Made by a program: the position numbers and the translations under genes
Notes under the pieces: model-generated
The model's input: the letters and a program-made list of their open reading frames with translations, nothing else
Told to the model about the DNA's origin: nothing
Database searches by the model: none
Assembly (NCBI GenBank): GCA_032027145.1
Contig: JAVSMP010000001.1
Span: 1,516,903-1,580,902, forward strand
Length of the DNA: 64,000 bases
Source of the DNA: Ignavibacterium sp.
Lineage (GTDB): Bacteria; Bacteroidota; Ignavibacteria; Ignavibacteriales; Ignavibacteriaceae
Direction: 5' to 3'
Part shown: piece by piece, positions 19,807 to 28,812 of the stretch
How the letters are laid out: every line of letters starts with the position of its first letter
Position numbering within the stretch: position 1 is the first letter of the stretch

Positions 19807-21177
19807 ATGAAAATGATATTAACAACAGTATCTATCTTGATTCTGATTCTACTGGAAACAAAAGTAATTTATTCACAGGAACAATATCAGGTGTTCAGGA
19901 ACTCTATTAATACGATAAATCAAAGATTGTTAGGAAATGAAGACAGTACTCTTAGTAAAGTTATTTCATTCATAAATCCCGAAGGAAAATTAGTACCTAA
20001 TAATTCGTTTATGGACAATTGGTTTTTGAATGATCTTACCTTTCAAAAATGGAATGGTGTAAACTGGATAAACGATTCAAATGTTGTTTTCACTTACAAT
20101 GAATACTCTTTAATCAGTGAGGAACTGGATAAAGACTGGGTAGGCTCTCAATGGGTTGAAATTCTTAAACATCTTTACGATTATAATTCATCTCTGAATT
20201 TAAACCAGGTGAAATTACAATACCTATCAGGCAGTGTATGGACTGATTCATTAAAAAGTGTCTATAACTATAATTCCTTTGGTCAGGTTTCGACCATCAC
20301 TACTTACGATTGGGATAATAATTCCTGGATAAATTACCAACTGATGACAGCTACATATAACAATAATCAGCTTGCTCAAGAGGTTTATAAGTTATGGGAC
20401 GGAATAGGCTGGGAAAATTCGGAACGAAATGTTTACACTTATACAGATAATAGTCTTTCAATATCAGTTTCTTTCTGGATATTCGGAACCTGGATTAATG
20501 TATTAAAGCTGGTTGCGAATTACAATCAATCCGGGTATTTGAGTGAAATTTTATTACAGTATTGGAACCCTTTTGGTGGTTGGGAAAATATAACTCATCT
20601 GCTATTCGCTTATGATCAGAATAATAATATAGTGGAAGGATTGTGGCAGGACTGGGACTCAGGATCAAGTTCATGGATAAACTACTCCCGTACTACAACT
20701 ACGTACCGTTCTGTTAATATTCCTTTAAATGATTTAACAGAATTATGGTCTAACAACAACTGGTATATCAATTCCCTTTGGACATATGAATATGACGGAA
20801 ATTCAAATTTGACTCACAGGATTTATCAGATTTGGAACGGCACATGGGTTAACGATAGTAGACAAATTCTTTTATACACAACAACAGATGTTGATAACGA
20901 AGAGATTAATCCTTTAGTTTTCTCTTTGTATCAAAACTACCCCAACCCTTTTAACCCAAGCACTAAAATTAGGTGGCAGTCACCGGTAGGCAGTCATCAA
21001 ACTTTAAAAGTTTACGATGTGCTTGGTAATGAAATCACAACTCTTGTTGATGAATATAAACCTGCAGGTAGTTATGAAGTTGAGTGGGATGCACGTGATC
21101 ATCCAACTGGTGTTTATTTCTATCAGTTGAAGACTGAAAACTTTTTGGAAACTAAAAAAATGATTTTAATCAAGTAA
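19807..21177 (+). CDS. Secreted repeat protein with T9SS sorting domain
   Basis: 456 residues: a short signal peptide (to about residue 24), then roughly residues 60-360 made of tandem imperfect repeats of some 35-40 residues built on Trp/Tyr-rich units (W-x-G-x-x-W-x-N-x, then Y-x-Y-x-x-x-x; for example LWDGIGWENSERNVYTY, YWNPFGGWENITHLLFAY, IWNGTWVNDSRQILLY). This looks like beta-rich YD/RHS-type repeat material. The final ~85 residues are a T9SS sorting domain almost identical to its neighbours. No enzyme motif is visible; a binding or adhesive surface role is the reasonable guess. AGAGG precedes the ATG. It lies 36 bp after the phospholipase-like gene and 31 bp before the next cargo gene. 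Confidence 0.78.
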   Translation: MKMILTTVSILILILLETKVIYSQEQYQVFRNSINTINQRLLGNEDSTLSKVISFINPEGKLVPNNSFMDNWFLNDLTFQKWNGVNWINDSNVVFTYNEYSLISEELDKDWVGSQWVEILKHLYDYNSSLNLNQVKLQYLSGSVWTDSLKSVYNYNSFGQVSTITTYDWDNNSWINYQLMTATYNNNQLAQEVYKLWDGIGWENSERNVYTYTDNSLSISVSFWIFGTWINVLKLVANYNQSGYLSEILLQYWNPFGGWENITHLLFAYDQNNNIVEGLWQDWDSGSSSWINYSRTTTTYRSVNIPLNDLTELWSNNNWYINSLWTYEYDGNSNLTHRIYQIWNGTWVNDSRQILLYTTTDVDNEEINPLVFSLYQNYPNPFNPSTKIRWQSPVGSHQTLKVYDVLGNEITTLVDEYKPAGSYEVEWDARDHPTGVYFYQLKTENFLETKKMILIK

Positions 21178-21208
21178 CTAATAAACAAGAAAATTGATGG
21201 AGGATTAA

Positions 21209-23473
21209 ATGGAGTATAAAATGTATTTGTATTTGTTTTGCAGCTGTCTTCTTTGGACGCTATCAACAAAATATTTTGATGCCATCGCACAACAAGGTTG
21301 GATTAGCCAAACTCCTAAGCCTCAAGGAAGTCATCTTTTATCTGTCTGCTACAGAAATGAAAATGATATCTGGACAGTGGGAAATAACGGAGTGGTTTTG
21401 AACTCAACCGATAGTGGATATAATTGGAATTTAAGTACCATTAATCCTAAATGTAATTTTTTTAGGATCCAATTTGTAAATGAGAATTTCGGGATTATTT
21501 GTGGGAGAGAAAGAGAATATGAACCTAGTGCTTTGATTAAGGAATATGGTATCATTCTGACAACAGCAGACGCTGGTATATCTTGGACTAAAAAATTTAA
21601 GGTAAGTGATTTACTGCAAGATGCATTCTTCTTCGATCAAATGAACGGTTGGGCAGCTGCTGACTCTGGTAAAGTGTTTAAAACTACAGATGGAGGAAAC
21701 AGTTGGATTAAATACTATTGTGGAGCAAATGTTTGGCTACAAGAAATTTATTTTTCTGATTTATTGAACGGATGGTGTGTAGGCTATGGAAGCGGAGGAG
21801 GTGTTTACAAATCTACAGATGGTGGAGCAACATGGATAAACGTAACACCATTATATCAAGCCTATTTCCATTCTTTGAACTTTATTAACAAAAGCACTGG
21901 TTGGGTTTGTGGAACCGAAATATTTAAAACAACCGATGCAGGTGTAACCTGGCAGCAGTTAACCACATCAGGAGGAATGGAATCATTTTCTGATATTTAC
22001 TTCATTGATGAAAATGTGGGGTGGCTACTGTGGTCTAGCTCTTTTCCTAATCCAATTACCTCTATTTCTAAATCTACAGATGGTGGACTTAATTGGTCAG
22101 CGCAGAAAGATAGTGTAAATACGAGTAATTTGGAATTTACGAATGCAAATCTCGGTTGTGCTGTTGGATCCTGGGGAACCATTGAGACAACTTTAGACGG
22201 TGGTGAAAATTGGGCACTGAAGACTGAATGGTTATCCTTCTCATTGAACAAAGTTGACTTTCCTTCCTTAGAGATTGGGTTTGTAACTGCTCGCAAAGGT
22301 TCAGGTACTTCAGCTACTTTCTATGTGCTTAAAACCACTGACAGTGGAAGTAACTGGATAATCTCAGATAGTACCACAGATTCCTGGTTTCTGGATTTGG
22401 ATTTTGTAAATGAATCTACCGGATGGATTGTTGGAGTTAATTACTTGACTTACGAAGGTACCATCCGCAGAACTACCGATAATGGTAATACTTGGGTGAA
22501 TCAATATTCATTTCCCGGACATGGAATTTCTTCTATACAATTTATAAACAATTATTATGGTTGGGCAAGTGTTGGCGGTAATAATGGTGAGTTACTTTTT
22601 ACAACAAATGCCGGAGAAAATTGGAACATAGTATCAACAGGATATTCATTTAATCCGGCAAAAATATGTTTTATTAACCTGGATGTTGGATGGGTCATTG
22701 GCTATTCAAGCAATGCAGCAAGAATAATAAAAACGACTGACGGTGCTCAAAGCTGGATAGATGTTTCACCTCAGAACCTTCCCGATCTTTTATACGATAT
22801 TGATTTTATTAATGAACAGACTGGCTATGTAGTTGGTGAACATGGCATTGTCATAAAAACTACAGATGGTGGGAATATATGGAACCAAATTTCGCCCGAC
22901 CCTTGGCCATTGGGTCCGGCATTTACCTCAATACAATTTGTAAATGAAAACTATGGATGGATTCTGACTGATGAAATTTACAATTCTTTAGGTTCATCGT
23001 TATTCTGTACAACAGATGGTGGATCTAGTTGGGATTTACAGGCCTTTTTACCCGGAACTAGAAGTTCAATTTTCATTTACGATCTAAATACTGGTTGGTA
23101 TGTCGCTGGTAATAATATTGCTGGAGAACCAACGATTGGATTTGTTTACAAAACTACTAATGGCGGAAGTACATTCATAGAAAGCAATAATTTTACCAAT
23201 CAATTCCCTAATAATTTTTTATTATTTCAAAACTTCCCAAACCCATTTAATCCAAGAACTGTAATCAGTTATCAGTTACCAGTAAGCAGTAATATTAAAT
23301 TAAAAGTTTTTGATGTGCTTGGTAATGAAATTGCAACACTCGTTGATGAGTATAAATCAGCAGGTAGTTATGAAGTTGAGTGGGATGCTAGTGTATTCCC
23401 AAGTGGTGTGTACTTCTATCAACTTCAATCAGGAAATTTTAATGAGGCTAAAAAAATGATTTTAATGAAATAA
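21209..23473 (+). CDS. YCF48-like beta-propeller secreted protein with T9SS sorting domain (first of two)
   Basis: 754 residues. After the signal peptide come at least twelve repeats with the core TTDGGxxW (for example KTTDGGNSWIKY, KSTDGGATWINV, CTTDGGSSWDLQ), alternating with FVNENxGW segments. This is the pattern of YCF48/BNR-type propeller blades found in sialidase-like and photosystem II assembly proteins. The C-terminal ~85 residues are a T9SS sorting domain (NFPNPFNPRTVISY to KMILMK). GGAGGA at 21199-21204 fixes the ATG at 21209. No catalytic residues of sialidases are apparent, so this is probably a structural or binding protein on the cell surface. It is directly followed by a related gene. 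Confidence 0.86.
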   Translation: MEYKMYLYLFCSCLLWTLSTKYFDAIAQQGWISQTPKPQGSHLLSVCYRNENDIWTVGNNGVVLNSTDSGYNWNLSTINPKCNFFRIQFVNENFGIICGREREYEPSALIKEYGIILTTADAGISWTKKFKVSDLLQDAFFFDQMNGWAAADSGKVFKTTDGGNSWIKYYCGANVWLQEIYFSDLLNGWCVGYGSGGGVYKSTDGGATWINVTPLYQAYFHSLNFINKSTGWVCGTEIFKTTDAGVTWQQLTTSGGMESFSDIYFIDENVGWLLWSSSFPNPITSISKSTDGGLNWSAQKDSVNTSNLEFTNANLGCAVGSWGTIETTLDGGENWALKTEWLSFSLNKVDFPSLEIGFVTARKGSGTSATFYVLKTTDSGSNWIISDSTTDSWFLDLDFVNESTGWIVGVNYLTYEGTIRRTTDNGNTWVNQYSFPGHGISSIQFINNYYGWASVGGNNGELLFTTNAGENWNIVSTGYSFNPAKICFINLDVGWVIGYSSNAARIIKTTDGAQSWIDVSPQNLPDLLYDIDFINEQTGYVVGEHGIVIKTTDGGNIWNQISPDPWPLGPAFTSIQFVNENYGWILTDEIYNSLGSSLFCTTDGGSSWDLQAFLPGTRSSIFIYDLNTGWYVAGNNIAGEPTIGFVYKTTNGGSTFIESNNFTNQFPNNFLLFQNFPNPFNPRTVISYQLPVSSNIKLKVFDVLGNEIATLVDEYKSAGSYEVEWDASVFPSGVYFYQLQSGNFNEAKKMILMK

Positions 23474-23493
23474 CTATTAACTCAGGAGGCATA

Positions 23494-25659
23494 ATGAAAC
23501 ATTTAATTAAACTCTCTGTTCTAATTTTAATCTTCCACTATGATATATTTCCACAAGAAGAGTGGTTCTGGCAAAATCCATTACCTCAGGGTAATCACAT
23601 CCGGGATATCATTGCCCTTGATGAAAATAATATAGTCGCTGGAGGATTATCAGGTGTTCTTACTAAATCTACGGACAGCGGATTAACTTGGAATATTTCT
23701 TATATAAGTGAAAATATTTTTTTTGCAAATTTAAAGTATTTCGACTCGGTTAATTATTTGTTTGCCCTCGCTTTTGATTTATCTCTTAGCGGAACAAAAT
23801 TGTATAAATCAGAAGATATAGGACTCAGTTGGGATTCAACATTTACTTTCAACAATTTGTATATAACTGATTTAGATAAAAATTCTGAAGACGTCTTTTA
23901 CGCAATCGGAAGTTCTGGTAAAATATTTAGATCTACTGACAGCGGATATAACTGGCAAAATATTTCTTCACCTACAAATAAAAATCTAAGTGGTATACAA
24001 TTTTTTGATGATCAAAATGGTTGTATCATAGGAAATGACGGTTTAATTCTGAGAACTTCTGATAATGGAGAGAATTGGTCAATCGTGCAGTCTGGTACAA
24101 ACAACGATATAGCTGCTATAGATTTTTTCGATTCAATGAATGGAATAGCTGTAGGACAAAATTGGAATCAATCAGAAAACACTATTCTTAAAACGACTGA
24201 TGGTGGTCTGGTTTGGACAAAAATTGCGGTATCCGATACTCTACAAGAACTACTTGACGTTGAATTCATCGATTTACAAAACATTATGATCGTTGGTGGT
24301 AATGATGATTATTTTGGTGGAAGGGAGCCAATCGCTCTACGATCCAGCGATGGTGGAGAAACCTGGACAGATTTATCATTCCAATTTCTGAGAGGACTTA
24401 ATAGCATATCATTTATTAATTCGAACAATGCAGTTTGTGGTGGTTTTGCAGGTGGAATTTATAAAACTAATGACTCAGGCAATAATTGGATTAGATTAAG
24501 CAGCGGATTTTTTCCATCATTTACGGATATCAGCACTTTTGACTCTTCAAGTTTTTATACAGTCGGTACAGATTTTTATGAAAACGAAACAATATTACTA
24601 CATACAGATAATGGAGGGGAGACCTGGATAAAGAAAAATTCTCCGTTAATTTATTCCACGGCAAGCATTGATTTTTTAAATGAAAATTATGGAATGATCA
24701 TTGGTGATTATCTTATATTCTATACAGAAGACGGATGTAGTACTTGGCACCAAGGTACCATTCCTCCTAATATTTATTTGAATGACGTGGAAATTATTTC
24801 AAGCAACAAAGCATTCTTATCAGGATATCAAGGAACATTATTAAAGTCCACAGATGGTGGATCTAACTGGTTTTCAGTCAATAGCAATACAAGCGGGAAT
24901 TTAGAAAAAATAATATTTAAGGATCAGTCAAATGGAATTATTATTGCCAATGCAGGGTCATCAATTATTACCACAGATGGTGGAGATAATTGGAATCCAA
25001 TTAATTTTAGTTTTGGATGGTTATGGAATGGAACATTCTTTGGAAATAGTAACATCGCTTTATCGGGATCAGGTGGAAAAATTTATATATCAAAAGATGC
25101 GGGACAAACCTGGAATGAAAAAATAGTTGCAGGCTCTGGTACATATATATCAGGAATTGCTTTTAAGGATCCATTAAATGGTACCGCTGTTGGAGAAACA
25201 GGCTTAATATTATATACAACTGACGGAGGAGATACCTGGAATCAACAGTTCAGCCCTACTTTAATAGACTTTTATGATATTAGATTTTCAGAGAATAATA
25301 ATGCTGTAGTCATAGGAGAAGAAGGTGTAATCTTAGGTACAAAAAAAGGAATTCAAATTGTTCATGTAGAAGATAACATAACAAATTCATTGCCAAATGA
25401 TTTTTTTCTAAAACAAAACTATCCCAACCCGTTTAACCCAAGCACTAAAATTAGTTGGCAGTCACCGGTAGGCAGTCATCAAACTTTAAAAGTTTACGAT
25501 GTACTTGGTAATGAAGTTGCAACACTTGTTAATGAATATAAACCAGCAGGTAGTTATGAAGTTGAGTGGGATGCTAGTGTATTCCCAAGTGGTGTGTACT
25601 TCTATCAGTTGAAAGTTGAAAATTATATTGAGACGAAGAAGATGATTCTGTTGAGATAA
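23494..25659 (+). CDS. YCF48-like beta-propeller secreted protein with T9SS sorting domain (second of two)
   Basis: 721 residues and a paralogue of the gene before it: signal peptide, WFWQNPLPQGNHIRDI start, about twelve TTDGG/STDGG-x-x-W blades (KTTDGGLVWTKI, RSSDGGETWTDL, YTTDGGDTWNQQ), then the sorting domain. Its start has AGGAGG eight bases upstream, and only 20 bp separate it from the preceding stop, so the two are co-transcribed. Its sorting-domain DNA is about 96 percent identical to that of the gene at 18283, whereas the propeller parts are much more diverged, which points to shuffling or gene conversion of the tail. Function beyond surface display is unknown. Confidence 0.86.
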   Translation: MKHLIKLSVLILIFHYDIFPQEEWFWQNPLPQGNHIRDIIALDENNIVAGGLSGVLTKSTDSGLTWNISYISENIFFANLKYFDSVNYLFALAFDLSLSGTKLYKSEDIGLSWDSTFTFNNLYITDLDKNSEDVFYAIGSSGKIFRSTDSGYNWQNISSPTNKNLSGIQFFDDQNGCIIGNDGLILRTSDNGENWSIVQSGTNNDIAAIDFFDSMNGIAVGQNWNQSENTILKTTDGGLVWTKIAVSDTLQELLDVEFIDLQNIMIVGGNDDYFGGREPIALRSSDGGETWTDLSFQFLRGLNSISFINSNNAVCGGFAGGIYKTNDSGNNWIRLSSGFFPSFTDISTFDSSSFYTVGTDFYENETILLHTDNGGETWIKKNSPLIYSTASIDFLNENYGMIIGDYLIFYTEDGCSTWHQGTIPPNIYLNDVEIISSNKAFLSGYQGTLLKSTDGGSNWFSVNSNTSGNLEKIIFKDQSNGIIIANAGSSIITTDGGDNWNPINFSFGWLWNGTFFGNSNIALSGSGGKIYISKDAGQTWNEKIVAGSGTYISGIAFKDPLNGTAVGETGLILYTTDGGDTWNQQFSPTLIDFYDIRFSENNNAVVIGEEGVILGTKKGIQIVHVEDNITNSLPNDFFLKQNYPNPFNPSTKISWQSPVGSHQTLKVYDVLGNEVATLVNEYKPAGSYEVEWDASVFPSGVYFYQLKVENYIETKKMILLR

Positions 25660-25699
25660 AATCATATTGAAATAAAATTTATAAAAGAAAGATTCATAA

Positions 25700-27277
25700 A
25701 TGAAATCTTTGTACAAAATCATCGCCATCAGTCTAATATCGGGTTCACACTATTTTTCTCAAACTCTCGATTCACTTCCTGTTATTTACGTTCCTGGAAT
25801 AATGGCTTCTCCGCTCTACGATGATATTAATAATAATAACCAGTTGGCTCCAGATGAGAAAGCCTGGTTCGGTCCTCAATTTATCACTCATTGTCTTTGG
25901 TTGAAGACAAATGGAATTGATCCGGACGGGAACTACAATATCAAAGTTGCACCTTTGCGAAATGATACTGCAAACACGCTCAGAGATGAATTGCTTGATG
26001 TACCCATGGATTTATTCAAAGGATTTTTTGATAATATGGAAGCTAATGGATATCTCCTTGATGACTATGATGATAATCATAATGAAGGAGAAAATTTATT
26101 TTGCTTTACTTACGACTGGAGAAAAAATAATTCAACGAATGCAGAACTTTTATCCTTTTTTATTGATAGTGTAAGAAACTGGACAGGTATCAATCAGGTT
26201 AATTTAGTTGGACACAGTATGGGTGGAATTGTTTCCAAAACTTGTATAAATAATTTCGATAAGTTCAGAATAAAAAATATAGTATTCATTGCAACTCCAA
26301 ATCTCGGTGCACCTGAAGTATTAACAGTAATGTTAAAAGGAAAACTTTTTGAGTGGCTTAATTTTGTTAATGAAATTGAATGGCCAGTAACAAGATCATT
26401 AGCAAGAAATCTTCCGTCGTGTTATCAGTTAATTCCCAGTTCCAGCTATTTTGATTTATCATTTAATAATGGTGTTTCTACTGATATAGATATATATACA
26501 CAATGTTTTCAAATACCTGGTGGTAATTATTTAAACTACTCGGAACTTATTAACTACCTCCGTGATTATGAAACTTGTCTTTTGGGAATTGAGACATTAA
26601 ATGACGGGCTACTCGATGCATCAGAAATATTCAAAGAAAATATAGATACTGTTGATTTCGGTCAGATAAATGTTTTCAATATAGTTGGACACAACCAACT
26701 AACCATTGGAAAGAATACGATAATTACTGGTGGTTTCCCCACATATTGCAATTCGGTTGAATATTCCCGAAATCTGAATGGAGATTTTACGGTTCCATTG
26801 CGCAGTGCAGAGTTAATTAATGGTAAAATTTTTGAACACACTTATTATGTTTCCAACATAAAACATCACGAACTGCCGGGTTCTCAGGAAACGCTTGAAA
26901 TTCTGTTAGGTGTTTTTAGTAATCCACAGATAACAAATTTTCCTGAATTCGCTTCTCCACCACCAAGTTATAAAAATTTGATAGTAAATGTTATTGATGA
27001 AACCAGTACTCCAAATTCATTTTATCTATCTCAAAATTTTCCAAATCCATTTAATCCTTCAACAACGATTATATATTCATTGCCTCAAACAACAAATGTT
27101 TCTTTAAAAATATTTGATGTTCTTGGAAAAGAAATCGTTACGCTGGTTAACGAAGAAAAACCTGCTGGCAGCTATGAGATTGTTTTTTCACTGGGTAAAA
27201 TCGTAAGTGGTCCATATTTCTATCAACTTAAAACAGATTCATTCACTGAAACAAAACATATGCTTTTAATAAAGTAA
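25700..27277 (+). CDS. Secreted LCAT-like lipase/esterase with T9SS sorting domain
   Basis: 525 residues. A signal peptide is followed by LPVIYVPGIMASPL, the oxyanion-side start of LCAT/PGAP1-like alpha/beta hydrolases, FCFTYDWRKNN, and the nucleophile elbow LVGHSMGGIVSK (serine at about residue 173). The catalytic aspartate and histidine are probably in LNDGLLDASE and NIVGHNQL or the later HTYYVSNIKHHELPG region. The last ~90 residues are a T9SS sorting domain (NFPNPFNPSTTIIY to HMLLIK) that is more diverged than those upstream. It should cleave ester-linked lipids outside the cell. The ribosome-binding site is weak (AAGAAAG). It ends the cargo run; the next box-bearing promoter lies immediately after its stop. 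Confidence 0.85.
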   Translation: MKSLYKIIAISLISGSHYFSQTLDSLPVIYVPGIMASPLYDDINNNNQLAPDEKAWFGPQFITHCLWLKTNGIDPDGNYNIKVAPLRNDTANTLRDELLDVPMDLFKGFFDNMEANGYLLDDYDDNHNEGENLFCFTYDWRKNNSTNAELLSFFIDSVRNWTGINQVNLVGHSMGGIVSKTCINNFDKFRIKNIVFIATPNLGAPEVLTVMLKGKLFEWLNFVNEIEWPVTRSLARNLPSCYQLIPSSSYFDLSFNNGVSTDIDIYTQCFQIPGGNYLNYSELINYLRDYETCLLGIETLNDGLLDASEIFKENIDTVDFGQINVFNIVGHNQLTIGKNTIITGGFPTYCNSVEYSRNLNGDFTVPLRSAELINGKIFEHTYYVSNIKHHELPGSQETLEILLGVFSNPQITNFPEFASPPPSYKNLIVNVIDETSTPNSFYLSQNFPNPFNPSTTIIYSLPQTTNVSLKIFDVLGKEIVTLVNEEKPAGSYEIVFSLGKIVSGPYFYQLKTDSFTETKHMLLIK

Positions 27278-27284
27278 AAATAAC

Positions 27285-27339
27285 TTTTACAAATTCATGA
27301 CAATTCTCAGAAAAAGGATGATTGTTAAAAAACTATAAT
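27285..27339 (+). promoter_or_regulatory. Triple 11-bp direct-repeat promoter site, copy 4
   Basis: TTTTACA (ACA at 27289) and ATGACA (27300) are 11 bp apart; the third unit (27311) is degenerate (CAGAAA). A perfect TATAAT lies at 27334-27339, 20 nt after it. The site sits 8 bp past the lipase stop codon and faces the FxLYD lipoprotein gene. It is a clear sister of the site at 40365, sharing flanking sequence. Confidence 0.72.
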
Positions 27340-27418
27340 CGCATAGCGATAAGATAGATATGTGAAGGTAAGCAGATATCTTATCAATTTTAATTTAATG
27401 ATCAATCAAGGTAATAAA

Positions 27419-27820
27419 ATGAAAAAAATATCAACAATCCTTTTTGTATTGATTTCTTTACTATTTACTTACTGTGATGAAAGTGAACCAGTTGTTGGCT
27501 CAAAAGACGATACTTCTATTCCAAATCTGTCATTTGCAGTGGACACTACTTATCTGGATTCACCTAATAGCAGGCTGGTTGCAAAAGGAACTGTAAAGAA
27601 TAAAAGCAGCTCACAAGTAACCTCTCCGTGGTATGTTGAGTGCCAGTTTTATACCAACTCATCAAAGACAACAAAACTTGGAGGAAACTATACGCAGATT
27701 GGAGTTCCACTTGCTAAAAATGAATCCACATTCTGGACCATCACTTACTCTTCCTCAAATGTGAATGTAAATGATTATCCGAATTTTGCTGTTGGAAATC
27801 TTAGAGGAATTTATAAATGA
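27419..27820 (+). CDS. FxLYD-like lipoprotein, paralogue A
   Basis: 133 residues from the ATG at 27419. An in-frame ATG at 27362 would add 19 residues, but AAGG precedes 27419, and this start matches the paralogue at 40499. Lipoprotein-like signal MKKISTILFVLISLLFTYC, with cysteine 19 as the lipidation site, though Tyr before it is unusual (the paralogue has TSC). The mature part (about 50-133) has the pattern of an FxLYD-type beta-sandwich (LVAKGTVKNKSSS, YVECQFYTNSS, ESTFWTITY). From about 27610 to the stop and on into the next gene's leader, the DNA is about 95 percent identical to the paralogue. It precedes a small barrel gene. Confidence 0.78.
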   Translation: MKKISTILFVLISLLFTYCDESEPVVGSKDDTSIPNLSFAVDTTYLDSPNSRLVAKGTVKNKSSSQVTSPWYVECQFYTNSSKTTKLGGNYTQIGVPLAKNESTFWTITYSSSNVNVNDYPNFAVGNLRGIYK

Positions 27821-27854
27821 ATTTAGTTAGTTTGTTTTTAAGGGAGACTTAAAA

Positions 27855-28364
27855 ATGAAATTTTTTATTTATCTATCAATTATTTTTTCGATTTTAAATT
27901 TAACTCAGCAGAATAATTTATCAGCTCAAACTCAGCAATCTGCTGACAGGGTTAATCAACTCTATCTCGAGTTAGGTGGAAATGGTCTCATTTATTCCGT
28001 CAACTATGAAAGATTTTTATCAGATAATTTCACTATAAGAGGAGGATTCGGTATTACACCCGGGATAATTTTCGCCGAGGGTACTTTCATTCATATTCCA
28101 TTTACAATAAGCTATCTCATCGGTGGTGTGTCTTCAAAATTCGAAGCTGGTTTAGGTGCTACTTACTTTTCAGGAACTGATGTTGAGATTTTTGGTCTGC
28201 CTGCTGGCGATCAATCATTAATTTTTATGACCGGTGTTATTGGATATAGATACACGAGCCCAGCCGGTTTTGCATTCAGAATCTTTTTTACTCCACTGTA
28301 TAGTAAAGAGTCTGATCCTGATTTTATTCCAACAGGCGGACTGAGTTTTGGTTTCCTGTTTTAA
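27855..28364 (+). CDS. Small outer-membrane barrel protein, paralogue A
   Basis: 169 residues with a signal peptide ending near LSAQ, then alternating beta-strand pattern and a terminal aromatic (LSFGFLF), as in eight-stranded outer-membrane barrels. It is paralogous to the gene at 40937 (shared LYLELGGNGLIYSVNYE-type start, GYRY segment near 135, GGLSFGF end). GGGAGA precedes the ATG. The 34-bp gap and conserved order with the FxLYD lipoprotein in both copies suggest that the two products work together in the outer membrane. The function is unknown. Confidence 0.78.
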   Translation: MKFFIYLSIIFSILNLTQQNNLSAQTQQSADRVNQLYLELGGNGLIYSVNYERFLSDNFTIRGGFGITPGIIFAEGTFIHIPFTISYLIGGVSSKFEAGLGATYFSGTDVEIFGLPAGDQSLIFMTGVIGYRYTSPAGFAFRIFFTPLYSKESDPDFIPTGGLSFGFLF

Positions 28365-28391
28365 TTAACAATTAATCAAATGGAGGTAAAT

Positions 28392-28787
28392 ATGCTTTTA
28401 AGATTTTTTATATCGCTCCTAATTATATCAATTCTCAATTTAGGCGGCTGTTATTATTCGGCTGTGATGAACAAGGAAGAATTAGATAAAGGTAATTATC
28501 AATTAGATTTTAATGAAGAACTTTTCTGCACAACTAATGATTCTACAAGATATCATTTTGCGCCCGGGAACTTTTCAATCTCTAATGATTCACTTTTTGG
28601 AAAAGGAGCAATCGAGAGTCTTAGTCCCATTATTCCGTTTAAGGGTTCAATTCCAATAAAAGACATTACCAGCTTTGAACAAAAAAAATTTAATAATGGA
28701 GCAACCATCGGTCTAGTTGCTGGAGTTATTGTTGTAGGAGTGAGTGTGTTCACCTTAAGAATATTATCTGAATTCGAAGTCAATTAA
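28392..28787 (+). CDS. Small lipoprotein/membrane protein of unknown function
   Basis: 131 residues from the ATG at 28392. An upstream in-frame ATG at 28380 overlaps the GGAGG ribosome-binding site, so the later start is right. Signal with lipobox-like NLGGC near residue 20; a second hydrophobic segment near the C-terminus (GATIGLVAGVIVVGVSVFTL, about 105-125) could be a glycine-rich membrane helix. No family is recognised. It is 27 bp after the barrel gene and 25 bp before the next lipoprotein gene, so it is part of the same operon. Confidence 0.7.
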   Translation: MLLRFFISLLIISILNLGGCYYSAVMNKEELDKGNYQLDFNEELFCTTNDSTRYHFAPGNFSISNDSLFGKGAIESLSPIIPFKGSIPIKDITSFEQKKFNNGATIGLVAGVIVVGVSVFTLRILSEFEVN

Positions 28788-28812
28788 CACAATAGAAAGG
28801 AGCAATCGTCAA

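Noticed and set aside
27362-27418. Longer FxLYD lipoprotein from the ATG at 27362
   Set aside because: It would bury the lipoprotein signal 19 residues inside, and the paralogue begins at the position equal to 27419.
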